This document shows positions 25,301 to 38,242 of a DNA stretch of 64,000 nt, piece after piece; positions within the stretch are counted from its first letter, which is position 1; each line of letters opens with the position of its first letter. This stretch comes from Diploscapter coronatus (lineage: Eukaryota; Nematoda; Chromadorea; Rhabditida; Rhabditidae). A model generated the notes under the pieces. The model had not been told where the DNA came from. It worked only from the letters and a program-made list of their open reading frames with translations, and did not search any database. A program made the position numbers and the translations under genes. The DNA lies in the NCBI GenBank assembly GCA_964036155.1, contig OZ038423.1:39509249-39573248 (forward strand). The letters run 5' to 3'.

Positions 25301-28300
25301 GCTCCTCCACCAAAACCAGCTCGAGCTCCAACACAACCCTACATCTATGGTAGAGTTTCATGAAATTTTCGCTGTTGGTTGACCATATGAATCAGGAAAA
25401 GCATGACTAAAAATGTTCAAAATCTCGAAATAGCCCCTTTATCCTTGATGATGTTTCAATGTTCAGAGGAGCAACCTAATGCGACGATGGAGACGAAGGT
25501 GGCCGGCCAAGGCCAGCCGAAGAGAGTCGGCAGATGGACGCTGTCCCAACTCCGACAGACTGATGGTACATTCTCAAATCGGAAGGAGTAACTCTATCCA
25601 ATTGATTCCAGGCATCGTCCCATCACAGGCCGGCTGGAACAAGGGTGACTCCCAGAAGCTGATGACCAACTTCGGTACACCCCGTAACACCTCCACCCGA
25701 GTGAAGTCCGAAAATCTCCAGGTTCATAAACATTTATTTATGCAATGCCGGCCTAAAACTTGCAACAATCGTGTCTACATATAAATGGAGCATGATAGAT
25801 TCGAGTTTTTGCACAAATTTGAATGAAACTCGGCAGGATCTTACAGTTCAGTGAAAGACATGTGTGCAACATCTCATTCAGGTTTGTGCATGATAAGTGG
25901 AGTTTTGAGCTTCAATCCATAATCAGGACTGTTCAAAATTTTAGGCCCTCACTGTATATTAATAGGCTTTTAAGGTGCAATATCAGATTTATGACACTTT
26001 TCTATTTTTGCATAATTATTGCGTCATGACCAAATATAGCGTTTTGAGGAGAGACCAGACTGAGGGGGATTTTTGACAGCTGACGCGACAGAAAAAGGTG
26101 AACGTGAAATGAGAAATAGGAAGGAGAAGATAGGTCTTTCTTGAAGGAACTGCTAAGCAAATCTTGATCGGAAATTCGTAATATCGATAAAATACTGAAA
26201 AAGCACTGAAGAAGTAATGCTTTCAGGAGATCCCCGAAGACGTCGCCAACCGATCTCACGGAGAGGTCCGTCTGCAATCCGGTAGGTTAATTTACTCTTT
26301 CATGGTTTTTGCTATGCAGATGAGTGAGAGAAAAATGTATTATAATTATTTGATCAATTTATAAATTTAAAATAATCTCAAACGTGTGAGATTAGTTGGA
26401 AATGTTGTGATCAGATGAATGAGAGATGCGAGCTCTGTCAACGTGAGATATTCTCATGCTCTTACCCATTTTATGATAGGCACTACTCAATAATTATACT
26501 CGATGAAGCCTTGATAAATTAGAAGTAGTGATGAGGTGAATTAAAGATTTAGGCTTTTAGATAGCATCATTTTCTGTTTGACTTTTAATTAGCACTGCGA
26601 ATATTTTCATTGTCGGATGCTCTACTAAACATACAAAGTTGGGGGTAGTAGGTGAAGCATAGATGGTCTGGTGAGCCAGAGCAAGAATGTGAGCCATTCA
26701 TGTGATTGAGTATTTGACTATTTAGGCATTCTGCAACATTAATTTATCTTATTATTTGCAGGTACCAACAAATACGCCTCGCAGAAGGTATGCATTCATC
26801 TAGATCATCTGTATAAGTCATCATGAACAACCATCACAAATTTTTCTATTCTTTTCCATTTATTAATTCAACGTTTGATAGATTCACGAAAGTTTTAACA
26901 GCTTCTAGTTAATTCTATAGAAGACTATCGATGTACTCTAATTTGATATCGTCCATTTGATTTAAGGGCTCGACCGGTTTCGGTGCCCCTCGTGATGTGT
27001 GCCGTGAAGGTGTCCGTGTCTCGCAGAACCCCGCTGACCTTCCGGTAAGTTCTTTACATTTCATCGACTTTTTATCAAAATGTGTAAATAATAGTTTTCT
27101 CTAGTTTGATTGAGCTTTGCGCTTTATGAAATCCAAAGTTTTGGCTTTCGTTGGTAAATAGCTCTATTGATAGCCTGCAAAAAATGAACCTATGAAAAAG
27201 CGAAAGGGGAGAATTCTCGAGAACAATGCGGAATACTTGAGCAGAAGCAGAAGCAATGCAGTAGCAAAGCGATTCGTTTCAATGCCATTCCTTTACTTCT
27301 ATTTCCTCAAAATCTCTTATCTTTCCATGTTATTTTCTACATCGTTTCTGTCAACTCAGCTGACTATCTCTATTACTCTCTCTCTCCCTCTCTCTCTCTG
27401 TTCTGGTAATTCGATAGCTTACAAGACGTTCAAATATTAGAGCGAAAACCACTCGTCAAAATACAGAAGATAATGGAAAATACCTTGGAGAAAATCGATC
27501 AAAATTAGTACGCAAACAATGAAAAAACAACTTGAGCATACAGGTCGAGGAAAATAAGTAGGAATTCGTCTGAGGCAGTAAAGAATAGCATTATCTTCTT
27601 GCAACATGCATAAAATTGTGCAATCAATAAAAGCATTTTGAAAAATAGTTGCATAGTAGCATCGTTGTATGCGAAACAGTATAGGATTTGTTAGGGAACT
27701 ATTCTCTTCATTTACTATTTCGTATGCAACGATGCAAATATTGCAACTACTTTTCCAGGTTGCCACTAATAAGTCCTTTTTGCAATGGGCTTTATTCATA
27801 TCCCGAAGGTCAAAGAATTTTAAAAATGGATATGTAGAGGGTAGGATTAGAGTAAATTCTGTATCAAAATGATCAACACATTTTAGTACCAAATTTAGCC
27901 TATCCGACCTTAACCCTAGACGTATTGCAATTTTCTTATCTTTTGGGAGTATTCAAACTTCCGAATCTTCGGGATATTATAAAAGCCCTGCAATGAGACA
28001 AATTCTTCATTGCATTACCCATTTTCGAGGTTCATGCGTAATATTTCGTACACTGGAAAATAGATGTTTTGAAACGCAATATGAGTGGATTCGTTCCAAT
28101 GCTAACAACTTTGCAGGAATTTTACCATATCGAAAGAACCATATTATCCAAATCGACTTTACTGCCAAATCGAGCTGGTTTAGATTGATGAACTGAATTT
28201 TATGCTATTTCAAAACTTGACTCGCCAACATATCGGTGTAGTCTTTGTAAAGCAATATGAAAAATCAATTAGTTTATTAGATGGTATTTTAGCCTATAAC

Positions 28301-30837
28301 CTTTTCTCAGAGTTAATAATTTTTCTATCCATCAATCGATAATCGCTTTCAAGTATTCGCTTGTTCTCGTTGTGAATGATGTTCGAGATGAAGGCAAAGT
28401 GAAGATTTGCAGGTAAAACCGCAAGAGCGAAGGAGAGAAAAAAATGAGCAGGCGCAAAAAGTTGAGGGGGCGTTTGTTTAGAACTCGAAAAGTGAAAAAG
28501 TGAAAGAAAAGGGAGGGATGAGAAAGCCAAATGGCAGATTTTAGCTTGCATTTTGTGATTTTCTGAATGCCAGGGAGCGCGTTCGTTGAGCTTGTTGGTA
28601 AAAAGGATTTGCGCTAAAGCAGTTCACTGAAATGCGCGCACTCGCGTTTCGGACAGAAGGGAAACCTCGGATGAAAGAGCAACTACTGATTCTTCGAATG
28701 AAAATAAAGAAAGTGTGAGCAATCGATCAAAATTAATTCAAAGAAACGAAAAATATTTATTTCAGGAGTTGTCAGAAGAGAAGATCCGCATGTCCGAAGG
28801 TATCGTCCGTCTTCAGGCTGGTACCAACAAGTACGATTCTCAAAAGGTGCGTACTATTTGATACTGAAACTGTTGGATCTCCACATAAGTTCTTTGTCAG
28901 TCTTAGTTAAGAAATCCTTAGTTGGCTATATCAGGATTCAAGTGTTCGATCACGTGCATGAGAATCCCTTATGCTGAAGATTTAGTAATTACCATCGAAT
29001 TATGGTTCTACTGAATGCATTATCGGACAAAATTAAAATCATTTTAATTGAATAGGAAAGAACCTATAATAGAGCCGAATACATAATGTTGTATGATTGT
29101 ATATCATATGATTTATCTTACATTTCAGGGTATGACTAGCTTCGGTACTGGTCGTCGTGAGACCACGAAGATGCTCGACTCGAAACACCCCGAATACGAT
29201 CACGAGAAGCCCGATCAATCTGAAATCCCTCTGCAATCCGGAACCAACAAATTCGGTAACCTCCAAACTCGTCTCCCTTACCTATTAAATTGTTCTGTTC
29301 AGCCTCCCAGAAGGGTATGACTGGCTTCGGTACGGCTCGTCGTGAGACCACCAAGATGGTCGACTCGAGCCATCCCGAGTACGATCATCAGTCCTCCATC
29401 GATCAGACTACTATTCCATCCCAGATGGGTTCCAACAAATACGCTTCGCAGAAGAACATGACCTGCTTCGGTCAGGGAAGATGGGAGGTCAGATTCAGAA
29501 TTCATTAATGGCATTAATGGCATTAATAACCTCGGAAAACTTGAAGAAATAATATTTTAGCTCGACGAGAGCATGTCTGTTTCAGGCTGTACTGTCAATG
29601 TTTCACGAACGCGGAGCGTCCGCAAAAGTGCACATTGCGATTGAACTTTTCTCCTTGTGTTTCTTTGCGCCCTTCACTCATTAGCTAACCCTCTCAAAGA
29701 CCTTTCTTACTTATTCCATTTTTAACGCAGCCAAAGAAAAAGGCGTAATGACAGAGTGGATAAGCGCTGCCTGTGGTGATGCGAGTTATTGTGCATTATT
29801 AACGAGTTGCAATTTTCGAAGAAGTTCAATCGTATTGCGCACTCTTTACGGACGCTTCGCGTTGGCGAAACATTGACAGTATTAGACTATTTTGAAAGAG
29901 TCTAGTTTTGCGTACGTTCTAGTTTCAATTTGTTTAGAATGATACAAGTATGTCCTCCATATTCAGGATAAAAGATTAGAAATTTATTCTACCCTTCTTT
30001 ATCCAATAATAGTTCTTTTTGCTGTAAGATATTCGAAGAGCCGAAATATGCATCTACGAGCCATAAATTTATCCTTACCTTGCAGGTGCTGGACCCGTCG
30101 ATCTCGTGGCAAAACCGCAAATCCCAGGGCATGGTTCGATTGCAGTCCGGTACCAACAGATTTGCTTCACAGCAGGTACGACATTCTAGTCATTCGGCAC
30201 AGAAAATCTACATATTTGTAGGGTATGACCGGCTTCGGTACCATCCGTAACACGACCTTCGAGGCCGAGGGTGGTGAATTGCCTTATGAAGCCATCAAGG
30301 TTTGTTCGATTCTTGCTAAATGCCAGTTTTATTGATTGATCTTCAGCAATCCGAGACGATTATCCCATCGCAAGCCGGTTGGAACAAGGGTGACTCCCAG
30401 AAGGTTCGTTTTATTTGATTTTAACATTTTAACATTGGTCTTCCAAACATTGTGATACTGAAAATACATGATCTTCGCCATTAGAGAGAAATGAAAAGTG
30501 ATTTTTTCATCTTTTTATCATGAAGACACAAGTCATGCCATCGCTGCATTTTCATTCGAAACTTTGAGAAAAGAACAATTTTTATCATAACACACTAAAG
30601 ATTTGGCCAAATTATGATTAGCATCATGGCGAAGATTTTTTACTTTATCCATTCATCATAATCGATTCCACTTCACATCAAAGTTCCAGAAAAACAACAA
30701 AAATAGATCAATTTGCTTGTTGATTTCAGAAGATGACGTCATTCGGTGCTCCTCGAGACGTGAAGGGCAAGCACTTGAAGAGAATCTGGGAGCTGGAATA
30801 CCCCGAGGAGGCCGAGGTCTCGCTCGACCGCCTCTAA
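22391..30837 (+). CDS. unc-87: UNC-87-type calponin-like repeat protein, two alternative first exons
   Basis: Common exons: 25467-25565, 25612-25721, 26227-26281, 26762-26787, 26967-27044, 28766-28846, 29129-29255, 29303-29487, 30086-30175, 30222-30299, 30347-30403, 30730-30837 (TAA). First exon 22391-22433 (MPPAEEDTPQEEAQ) or 24677-25349 (Pro/Gln-rich) can each be spliced on in phase 1, giving about 378 or 588 residues. Seven CLIK repeats follow the pattern GTNKYASQKGMTGFGTxR. Two begin instead as PSQAGWNKGDSQK. The C-terminus is DVKGKHLKRIWELE plus an acidic tail. UNC-87 binds and bundles actin filaments in body-wall muscle and stabilises the myofilament lattice; it lacks the calponin-homology domain of vertebrate calponin. 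Seven repeats and two N-termini match the known nematode protein. The acceptor TTTTCAG abuts the first ATG (22390), a likely spliced-leader site. Exons are more GC-rich than the introns, as expected of a highly expressed gene. Confidence 0.93.
24677..25349 (+). CDS. unc-87: Alternative long first exon of unc-87
   Basis: An open frame from ATG 24677 encodes 224 residues rich in Pro, Gln and Ala (for example KSQQQQQLP and PPPKPARAPTQP). It ends in phase 1 at the donor G|gtagag. That phase joins the common exon at 25467, exactly as the short first exon at 22391-22433 does. About 2.2 kb separates the two starts, so two promoters, or alternative splicing from one promoter, would give isoforms differing only in this N-terminal extension. 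The region is low in complexity and probably disordered. The splice junction is inferred from phase and consensus. Confidence 0.8.
27376..27400. repeat. CT microsatellite in an unc-87 intron
   Basis: A run of CT dinucleotides, interrupted by CCC, lies in the intron 27045-28765. It is simple sequence with no sign of function. Confidence 0.7.
27631..27764. repeat. Palindromic repeat, copy 1 of a ~135-bp family
   Basis: The arm AGTTGCATAGTAGCATCGTTG pairs with the reverse complement of CAACGATGCAAATATTGCAACT further right. The arms continue with GTATGCGAAACAGTA on the left and TACTATTTCGTATGC on the right. The second copy, at 48260-48395, shares the GCATCGT/CGAAACAGTAT core and the CCAAGTTGCC/CCAGGTTGCC end. 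It lies in the long unc-87 intron 27045-28765 and encodes nothing. Confidence 0.6.
29592..29879. mobile_element. MITE with ~60-bp inverted repeats in an unc-87 intron
   Basis: The ends read CTGTCAATGTTTC...GAAACATTGACAG, flanked by TA (29590-29591 and 29880-29881). Pairing extends inwards about 60 bases on each side through the GCGTCCG motif and ATTGAACTT, with scattered mismatches. The 288-bp element sits in the intron 29488-30085 and has no transposase frame. TA duplications and long arms fit a Tc1/mariner-type non-autonomous element. Confidence 0.75.
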
Positions 30838-33800
30838 GCGGACTGCCCCCTGCCCACTGGAATACTGCCTGCATCCCACATCGACATTACATCGCGTGCT
30901 TTTATTGTTTTATCATTATCTATCATCAAATTATTCATTTTCTTACGATCAAATCCACTATTTCACTATTTGCTCCTTTACAAAAAAAATGTCTGACAAA
31001 CAAAAACAGAAGTGCCATCTGAATGCATTGCTGCTGCAAAGATGCTCCATTTACATCATCATTTTTACAAAGAAACCACGACCCCTGTGCCTTATTTTAT
31101 TGTAGTCGATTTTTATGCATTTTATTGACTTATTCATTGATTTAAATAATTTTACGGATTTTTCCTTCGAAGTTTCTGATTTGCAATTTATCAAGATTTG
31201 GATGGTTCAATGTCAGTTGAGTGTACGATGCAGTTTTGGTGTGTTGGCGCCAGAATTATGTCGCACCTCAGCCGATTTTGTCCATCTATTGATGATGCAA
31301 TCCGCCCACGCATTTTTCGATTTTTTTCCTTCCCACCTTTCATCTTCCCCTTCTTCATTTCCATATTTTTGAATGTCAGTCTACTCAACCTTCCGTGCCT
31401 GTAATAATAATGTATACTCTCAGCAAATAAGTGAAATTCGTAATAATTAAAGCTGGCTGTTGACACACATACACACAACATGTTCCTGCATGATAAAAAA
31501 ATAACTACATGATATCAATAACGGAAAAAGTATTGGTGAGTCTAACATGTGTGTTCAGAATTGGTGAGAAATAGTTTATGTTAATATGCTTTCTTCCCTA
31601 ACAAGCCGACCATGATTGACATATTCAGGAAAAGGATAAGTCAAAAGAATTTAGAGGATATTAGGAATTTTACAGTACACATCTCATTTCCATCTAATAC
31701 ATGAGAATTATTGATCTTTTTAAGCATCCCTTAATCGTATGGTTAGGCCCCACAAACACATTTCCATGTTACCAATTTCATAGTAAAAATAATATATACG
31801 AATAGGTTTTGATATAACTAAGAGGGTGAGATAATCAAAAAAGTTGTATTTTTCCTAGATTATAAGTGAAGCCAATCTTCTTGGCACTATCATAAATCAT
31901 CTACCACGCTGCCTAATTTTCTTTCTCGCCTATTTCATCATCCGTCTCCTCTAATCAGTTTCATCATCAGCTCACCCACTAATCACTGTATCAATTTTCT
32001 AGCACACCCCCCGCCTACGCATTGCAATTTGCAGGTAAGTTGAATGCTCATCGATTTCCCCCACCCCGAGCAATCAGCCAGCGGCTGTTTGTTGTTTGCC
32101 CGACTGCAATCAGTGCGTCATTCGAACCGAGAAAATGCTTGCGGCCTCGCCTCGGTTCGGTGTAAAATTGCCATTGCCTTGGGGTATTCCAGAAGAATTG
32201 GCAGATTAATGAGGCGAGTTGTGTGAAAGCAGACGGAGAAAAACGAAAAATCAGAAACCAAAACAATCACTTTGATCCGAAAAAGAGTTTATTTTGAGAG
32301 CTATTGCGGAATTAGATTGATATCTCGCGAATGTACAAAAATTTATGCTGTTTTCTAATTGGTACTGTTAAAATGACTAATTAGTTGAGGCAAAATAAAT
32401 GATGCACAAATTCGAATGTGCAGAGTATGCATTACATAATATCGAATAGTCGTTAAAGGAATTTCTTGAATCTATGAATTGTCGTTTATTCGTTTGCAAA
32501 CAAAGTTCCAATTTTATGCATCGAAATGTTCTTCCATTTATTTCGTCTCAAGTAATCGGACACTGGCAATGTGTGTTTTTCTTCATTTTTGTAACAATTT
32601 TCCTCCCAAGTTCGTAGCGAAATTCCCAATAGTGAGATAGTTCTAATTGCAATTTCTTTGGCTGAATTTTTATCGTCTCATTGTCAGCGTTCGTCTTGTG
32701 CAAATGTAAATTGTTTGGATTGACTCTTCAAGCACCTTGCAATATGCATTGCCATTGCCAATGCAGCGATGAATGACTTCGAAATCCGGAATTCATAATT
32801 TTTCCCCCGACTACTTGTGTGCTGGGGCAAAAATATGTCTACTACAGATCGAATTACAATTCAAAGAAGTCACTACTAACTGTGTCTCTGACTCTACAGG
32901 AGTTGGAATACAGAAGGAGAGTAGAATCGATCTGACAAAACATTCAGGAGAATAAACGAAGTAGAATCTATGAATCATCGTCGAAGACTAGTTTTGACAA
33001 CAGTCTTCATGTTTCAAAAACGTATGCAAATTTTAATCCATCATAACAATGAGAAATGAAAGATATTTCACGACATCATATAAATGTCGGAGAAGTGCCA
33101 ACTCCGCGTGTCCATCACAAATCATATTTCGGTTATATTTTACGAAGACTTTGAACCGCAAAAAACCAATGTCTTGAAATTTAAAGTTAACCCCACGTGA
33201 AGAGTTTTCGACAAACAGAAAATAGTCTAGCTTGTATTTGATTGAAATCGTTGTAAACCTACGAAAAAGAGAATAATCACGTCATTCCTAAAATCTTCAA
33301 ACACCTGAAAGCTATGTCAATTCAACTTAGAAACAATGGTAGAAATTTCACAACACGTGTTGTAGCATTGATGAGTCTATTAGCTTACATCGATCGACTT
33401 CTCGTGGGCAGTTGTGTCCTCTGCACTCTGCCACTCCTTCACTTCACTCATTCATTCATTCACTCCCTCTGTTATGATCTGTTCATCAGCTCCACCCACA
33501 CAACTGGTTTTTGCAGTTTGTCAATTGCGCAATATCAGCTGAAATGCAGCCTGGAACTGGTACAAGCCTGACTTCGTTCATTTTTCTCAATCCTAGGTGT
33601 GGAAGCATTCGAAGCTCTACTGCAATGTTCACTTGGATCAGTGGTTTTCAACTAGAAATATAGCGGAATTTGAAGAAACTTCGAGGTAAAAATCGAATTG
33701 AGAGGGAGTGTTTATCAACGAGGAAATAGGAAGAGGGCCAGAGAAAAAGTGAGGGGGAGTGAAGGAGCAGAGACGAACAAATTGTGAAAAATAGCATATG

Positions 33801-34104
33801 GTTAGAGGGGGCAAGGAATCAGGAAAGGTTAAAAATTGATAGATTGCTAACGAGCAGAAAATGGAGAAATAGTGATGAAATTTATTGTTTAGAGAAATAG
33901 ACAGTTGACACCGGAAGAAGGCGCCGAGTTCAGTACCCCGCCCACCGGAGAAAGGTCTAGAGAAAGAGAGGAGAAGCCGAAAAAGAAGGGAAGGAAAACA
34001 GAAAGAGAGCACTGCGGAAAGCATCGCTCAGTCATCATTCTACAGTCAGATAACTGACTTAATCCCTGATTATCCCTACTTTCGTTTCATTAATTATTTT
34101 CTAG
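30838..34104 (+). other. Intergenic region between unc-87 and the second calponin-like gene
   Basis: About 3.3 kb with the unc-87 3' UTR and the upstream region of the next gene. No coding gene is recognised. At 32000-32034 a splice acceptor (TTTTCTAG) is followed 34 bases later by a perfect donor, CAG|gtaagt. This may be a non-coding first exon of the downstream gene. Confidence 0.5.
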
Positions 34105-34111
34105 AGTCAAA

Positions 34112-37100
34112 ATGGCGAATGCTCCACCCAGCTCTGCTGTCGGTAGGTTTTCAGCGTTTTTGAATTTTCTCTACGATGTGAAAGATCGTGAACAACGATT
34201 ATATGTCGATATTTTGTGACAAGATACTCGATTCTTCGATATTTTATCGAAAAACGAATTATACCATACCATTTATTTTGAATAAAAATGATATGACTTT
34301 CTTTAAAATGGCATATTTTCATATGACCGATGTATCAATTCAAAATGTAGGATATTCTGCATCGAAAAGTTTGATTGTTTTTTTTACAATCCTTGCAAAT
34401 AAGCTAATAGATGTAAAGAATCTCGTAGGACTTCATAGCTGCTACAGTTTAATTTGCAGAAACTGGTCTGAAAGTTCTGGCTGTCAACGTTCCAGCCAAC
34501 GATGACAATGAGAGACGAACCAGGGATGGTAAGAAATCCTCTAGATTCATTGTCAGATAATTGAAAATCGAGGCGTCGAAATATGAGATAGACAAAATAG
34601 ATTAGATGAAGCTAGAGAAAAGTATATTCTTCAGCCTCATGAATCTGGCATCAATTAATCATCGTCATCTGATTCACTTTTCGTCTGTATTTTCCTGTTG
34701 CTCTATTCTCTCTGGTCAATTCGATAACGAGAAATAACCAATGAAAAATACAAAGTCATCATTCCTCACTTCTTCATGTTTTAATTCTCCATTAAATCTC
34801 CGTTTCAAAGTTGTCATCGAATCAAAGAAAGTTGAAGATAACAAAAGTTCTGTTTAGAATAAATGATTTTTCCAGGCAAATGGACTCTCCGTCAGCTGCG
34901 CCAATCCGACGCGATTGTGCCTCTGCAGTCAGGAACGAACGCTTTTGATTCGCAACGGGTTAGCTAATTACTACTTTCATTTCGTTTCTAGATCATCGTG
35001 TAATTCTTGAGACTCTATTACGAAATCGTAAACTTCCAAAAAGTTGTTTACTTCGCATCTAAATGCGATCAACTTACCAAGTCTGATGTAACAATTTGAA
35101 GAACCTCAATGATCGTTAAACTATAGCTGGGAACTTCAAAACTACAGAGAAAACAAAGATTTAGTTTGATTTTAGATGAATTCAAACATTTTCTTCTTTC
35201 TCCCTTCCTAATTTAATTTTGACACTTCCTGAGCATCTCGCAATGTCAACACTCTCCAATCCACATCCTCTCGATTTTTTTCTTTGTTTCTATTTTCATT
35301 TTCGCTCATTTTCATGCTCCAGGCGAAAGCAAACACAACAAGTCGGGAAAAAGAAACCGTCATCGACAAATTTACCTGCAAATCCAGATCGAAATCAGCC
35401 AAAAATATCCCAGACATCGAAGGTTTCTCAAAGTCGCTCCAGTAAATTTAGCAATGATAATTCCATGTTCTAACAAGCTTTCTAGGTTCGGCTTATCTTA
35501 TGTTGCGAAATAGTGCGTGTATTAATCATTGTGAATGGAATTGGTACTTCTTTTGAAATATCACAGTTCTTGCACATGAAATTTGCACGGTAAAGTTGAG
35601 AATGAAAAGAATGAAGAATTTCGAAAATCATCTACCAAATAAAGCAAAGAACCTTAGCTTCATAAACGATTAACAACAGGACCGATTTCATTCGCAATAT
35701 GCAGAACATTGAAGTGAATCTATCCATGTCAATAGAATGTCCATGTCATTTTTAGAATCTAGCAACTTTTCCGTCAAAAAGTGTCTATGTGAACTTGCTT
35801 GCAGGGCAAAACAGGCTTCGGAATGCCTCGAAACACGCAGACAAAGGTGGAGCTGTACGATGACGAGAAGAGGTGGACGATCGATCAGTTCAGGTCGAGG
35901 GACGCCATCGTCAGACTGCAGAGTGGAAGCAATCAATTCGAAAGCCAGAAGGTGAATCACAAAAGACGCATAATAACGAAATTTTATGTTGCTAAAATTA
36001 GTTCAACTTTTCCTGCATACTTTTCTGAGTTTTAGCCACCGCCACAGACAATGCTTGTTTCATCTGTTATGGATGAAAGGATGATTGCTTTTGAGTTGTG
36101 AGATTAGCATACATGTTTTAAATGGTAAAGAATTCGCAGTTTCAATGAAAATGTGAATGTTCGTTCAATGTATCGTCCTCAATAACAATCTGAAAATCGC
36201 TAGACTTCGCATTAGAAAAGTGAGCAAATAGTATCGGAAAAGTAGCATTTCCTTAGCCTGCCCATTTTTATACCTCTAATATTTTGTCTCATGATGCCAT
36301 GCGTTTTCCAAATAGCCTCGCAACATTAAATTTATTTTCATTTACAACCAAAGCTGTATGCTAATCGATGAAGATCATACTCCACCATTAGAGATTTTCC
36401 TTTACGATTCACCGCAGTTTGATCAGTGACGTTTGATTCACAAGTTGTCTGTCCGCGTTTTCATCGATTTCGTGCATTTGCGAGATAAGAGCGACTTTGG
36501 GGAATCTCGACGAACTTTTTCATCTCTTCCTGCAGTTTCGTTCGGGAAAACTCGGTGAGACTTCGCGCAGAAATAAGACAAAAGAAGTAGAGGATTTGGG
36601 TTTTGCGTGCTATGCCAACGGATAGGCTGACTCTATGAAAGAACCTCTCAAAGGCAAGGGAAGGGCAATTCAAACAGACTAGTCAAACTCCCTCGGTCCA
36701 TTTCCCTTCGTCTGACGATATCCCTTACTCTTTCCTGTTATCTTTCGATATCCCTCCTTTATCCAATTCCTCGAGATCACCAAGTGTTCTTTTCATTCTT
36801 CATCTTTTATTTCCCAACTTCTCTAAACTCGATCGATTTTTCCGAATGAAGGAAAATGAGCTTTCGAAGAAAAATTGAAAAAAACAAGAAAGGATAAATT
36901 GACAAACATGATAGATTTATATCGTGGTGATTATTTGAAAAACTTGGACTATTTCATTGATAAAAGGAGCTGAAAAAGTTTTCCAACACATTATTTCGTT
37001 TGCATAAGATTTTCAAATAGTCGATCAAGATTCCATCTGAAAATATTATCAGAAAAGTCGATTTCGCTCGATGCTTTGAGAATAGGCTATGATGATTTCT

Positions 37101-38242
37101 GATCACAGCATTTTTTCAACTCTTATTTTGCAACATACTTTCAAAATCGATGGGTAATCCATTTTTCGCCGACTTTCACTCAAACCTCAAAGCTGATTAG
37201 CGTAGTAAAACACGATGTACCACCACACAGACAAACAGAAAGGGCGTTTGGGAGTTGCGAAAATGTTGTTGAAAGCTTAGCAAATGAGTCTAAACGGACA
37301 GTTTGGAAATAATGGTTGATGAAATTTTTATGAATGTGGTAGAGATGTGAGTCGTGAAAGAAATATAGAACATGCATATCTTTAATCTAGGGACCGCAAA
37401 CACTATGTATGCTAGGTTTGTTTGCTCATCCAAAACTGACATTCATAAAATGTTAGTGAATTTACTGTTTTCTGCCATTATTTCATGACAGGCTAGAATT
37501 AATCTCCATTGAATTGGCGAACTTGATGGGGAATGTGACAAGGACAAGTGGAGTACAAAATTATCAGAAAATAGTGCTGTTCCCTCGTACTCGCGAGCAA
37601 AAACCATTTTCCAACTTTCGGAACAAGCGACGCAGGGTTGCACATCAAATGAGCAGAAAAGTAATAAAAAGTGAATGTCTAATGATTCAAACAGGCAGGA
37701 TAATGTGTGCAAATTAAAAAGCAGATTTCGTGTCCATTCATCTAGTTAGTTTTATCTAATTGTCAAGTACAAGTGCACTCGGAAAAAGACTTGAATGACC
37801 CAAAAATCTAAGCTACACCAATATCTATTCCTCGTAGATGTGGTTTCTATCCCGGAAGAATAGCCATGAGAAATGTGTGTTGCGGCGAGCCCTATCTTTA
37901 ATCCGTCAAATCCAAGTTGCCATTCAAACATCTCTTTTGCACTTTTTCCAAATCAATGAATCAAAGTAATTTCAGGGCATGACTGGATTTGGAACGCCTC
38001 GCGACGTGAAAGGCAAGCACCTGAAGCGAATCTGGGAGCTGGAATTCCCCGAGGAGGCGATCGACAATCAGGCTCCCGTCAATGTGCAGCAACCGCAGCA
38101 GGTGCAGCAGCCTCAGACTCAGGTGTACAATCAGCAGGCGCCTGCCTACAACCAGCAGCAGGCCTACAACCAACAGCGTCCTGGATTCAATGCACAACGC
38201 CCTGGATTTAATGCACAGCGCCCTGCCATCAATGGACAGTAA
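34112..38242 (+). CDS. Small calponin-like repeat (CLIK) protein, UNC-87 relative
   Basis: Five exons: 34112-34142, 34460-34528, 34876-34958, 35805-35951, 37976-38242 (TAA), 198 residues. Two CLIK repeats are visible (LQSGTNAFDSQRGKTGFGMPR and LQSGSNQFESQKGMTGFGTPR). Each follows a W-T-(L/I)-x-Q-(L/F)-R segment. Then comes DVKGKHLKRIWELE, which matches the end of the neighbouring unc-87 product. The last exon adds a Gln/Asn/Tyr/Pro-rich tail with three repeats of the type RPGFNAQ. By family it should bind actin or a muscle filament system, like the nematode CLIK proteins; I cannot say which CLIK orthologue it is. The acceptor TTCTAG lies seven bases before the ATG, so the 5' end is probably trans-spliced or joined to a non-coding exon. 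AATAAA at 38506-38511 is a candidate polyadenylation signal. The intron 35952-37975 holds nothing recognised. Confidence 0.88.

Noticed and set aside
35323..35422. Exon-like segment with good acceptor (CTCCAG) and donor in an intron of the small CLIK gene
   Set aside because: Its length (100 nt) would shift the frame between two phase-0 junctions, and it encodes no CLIK motif. It is at most an unproductive alternative exon.
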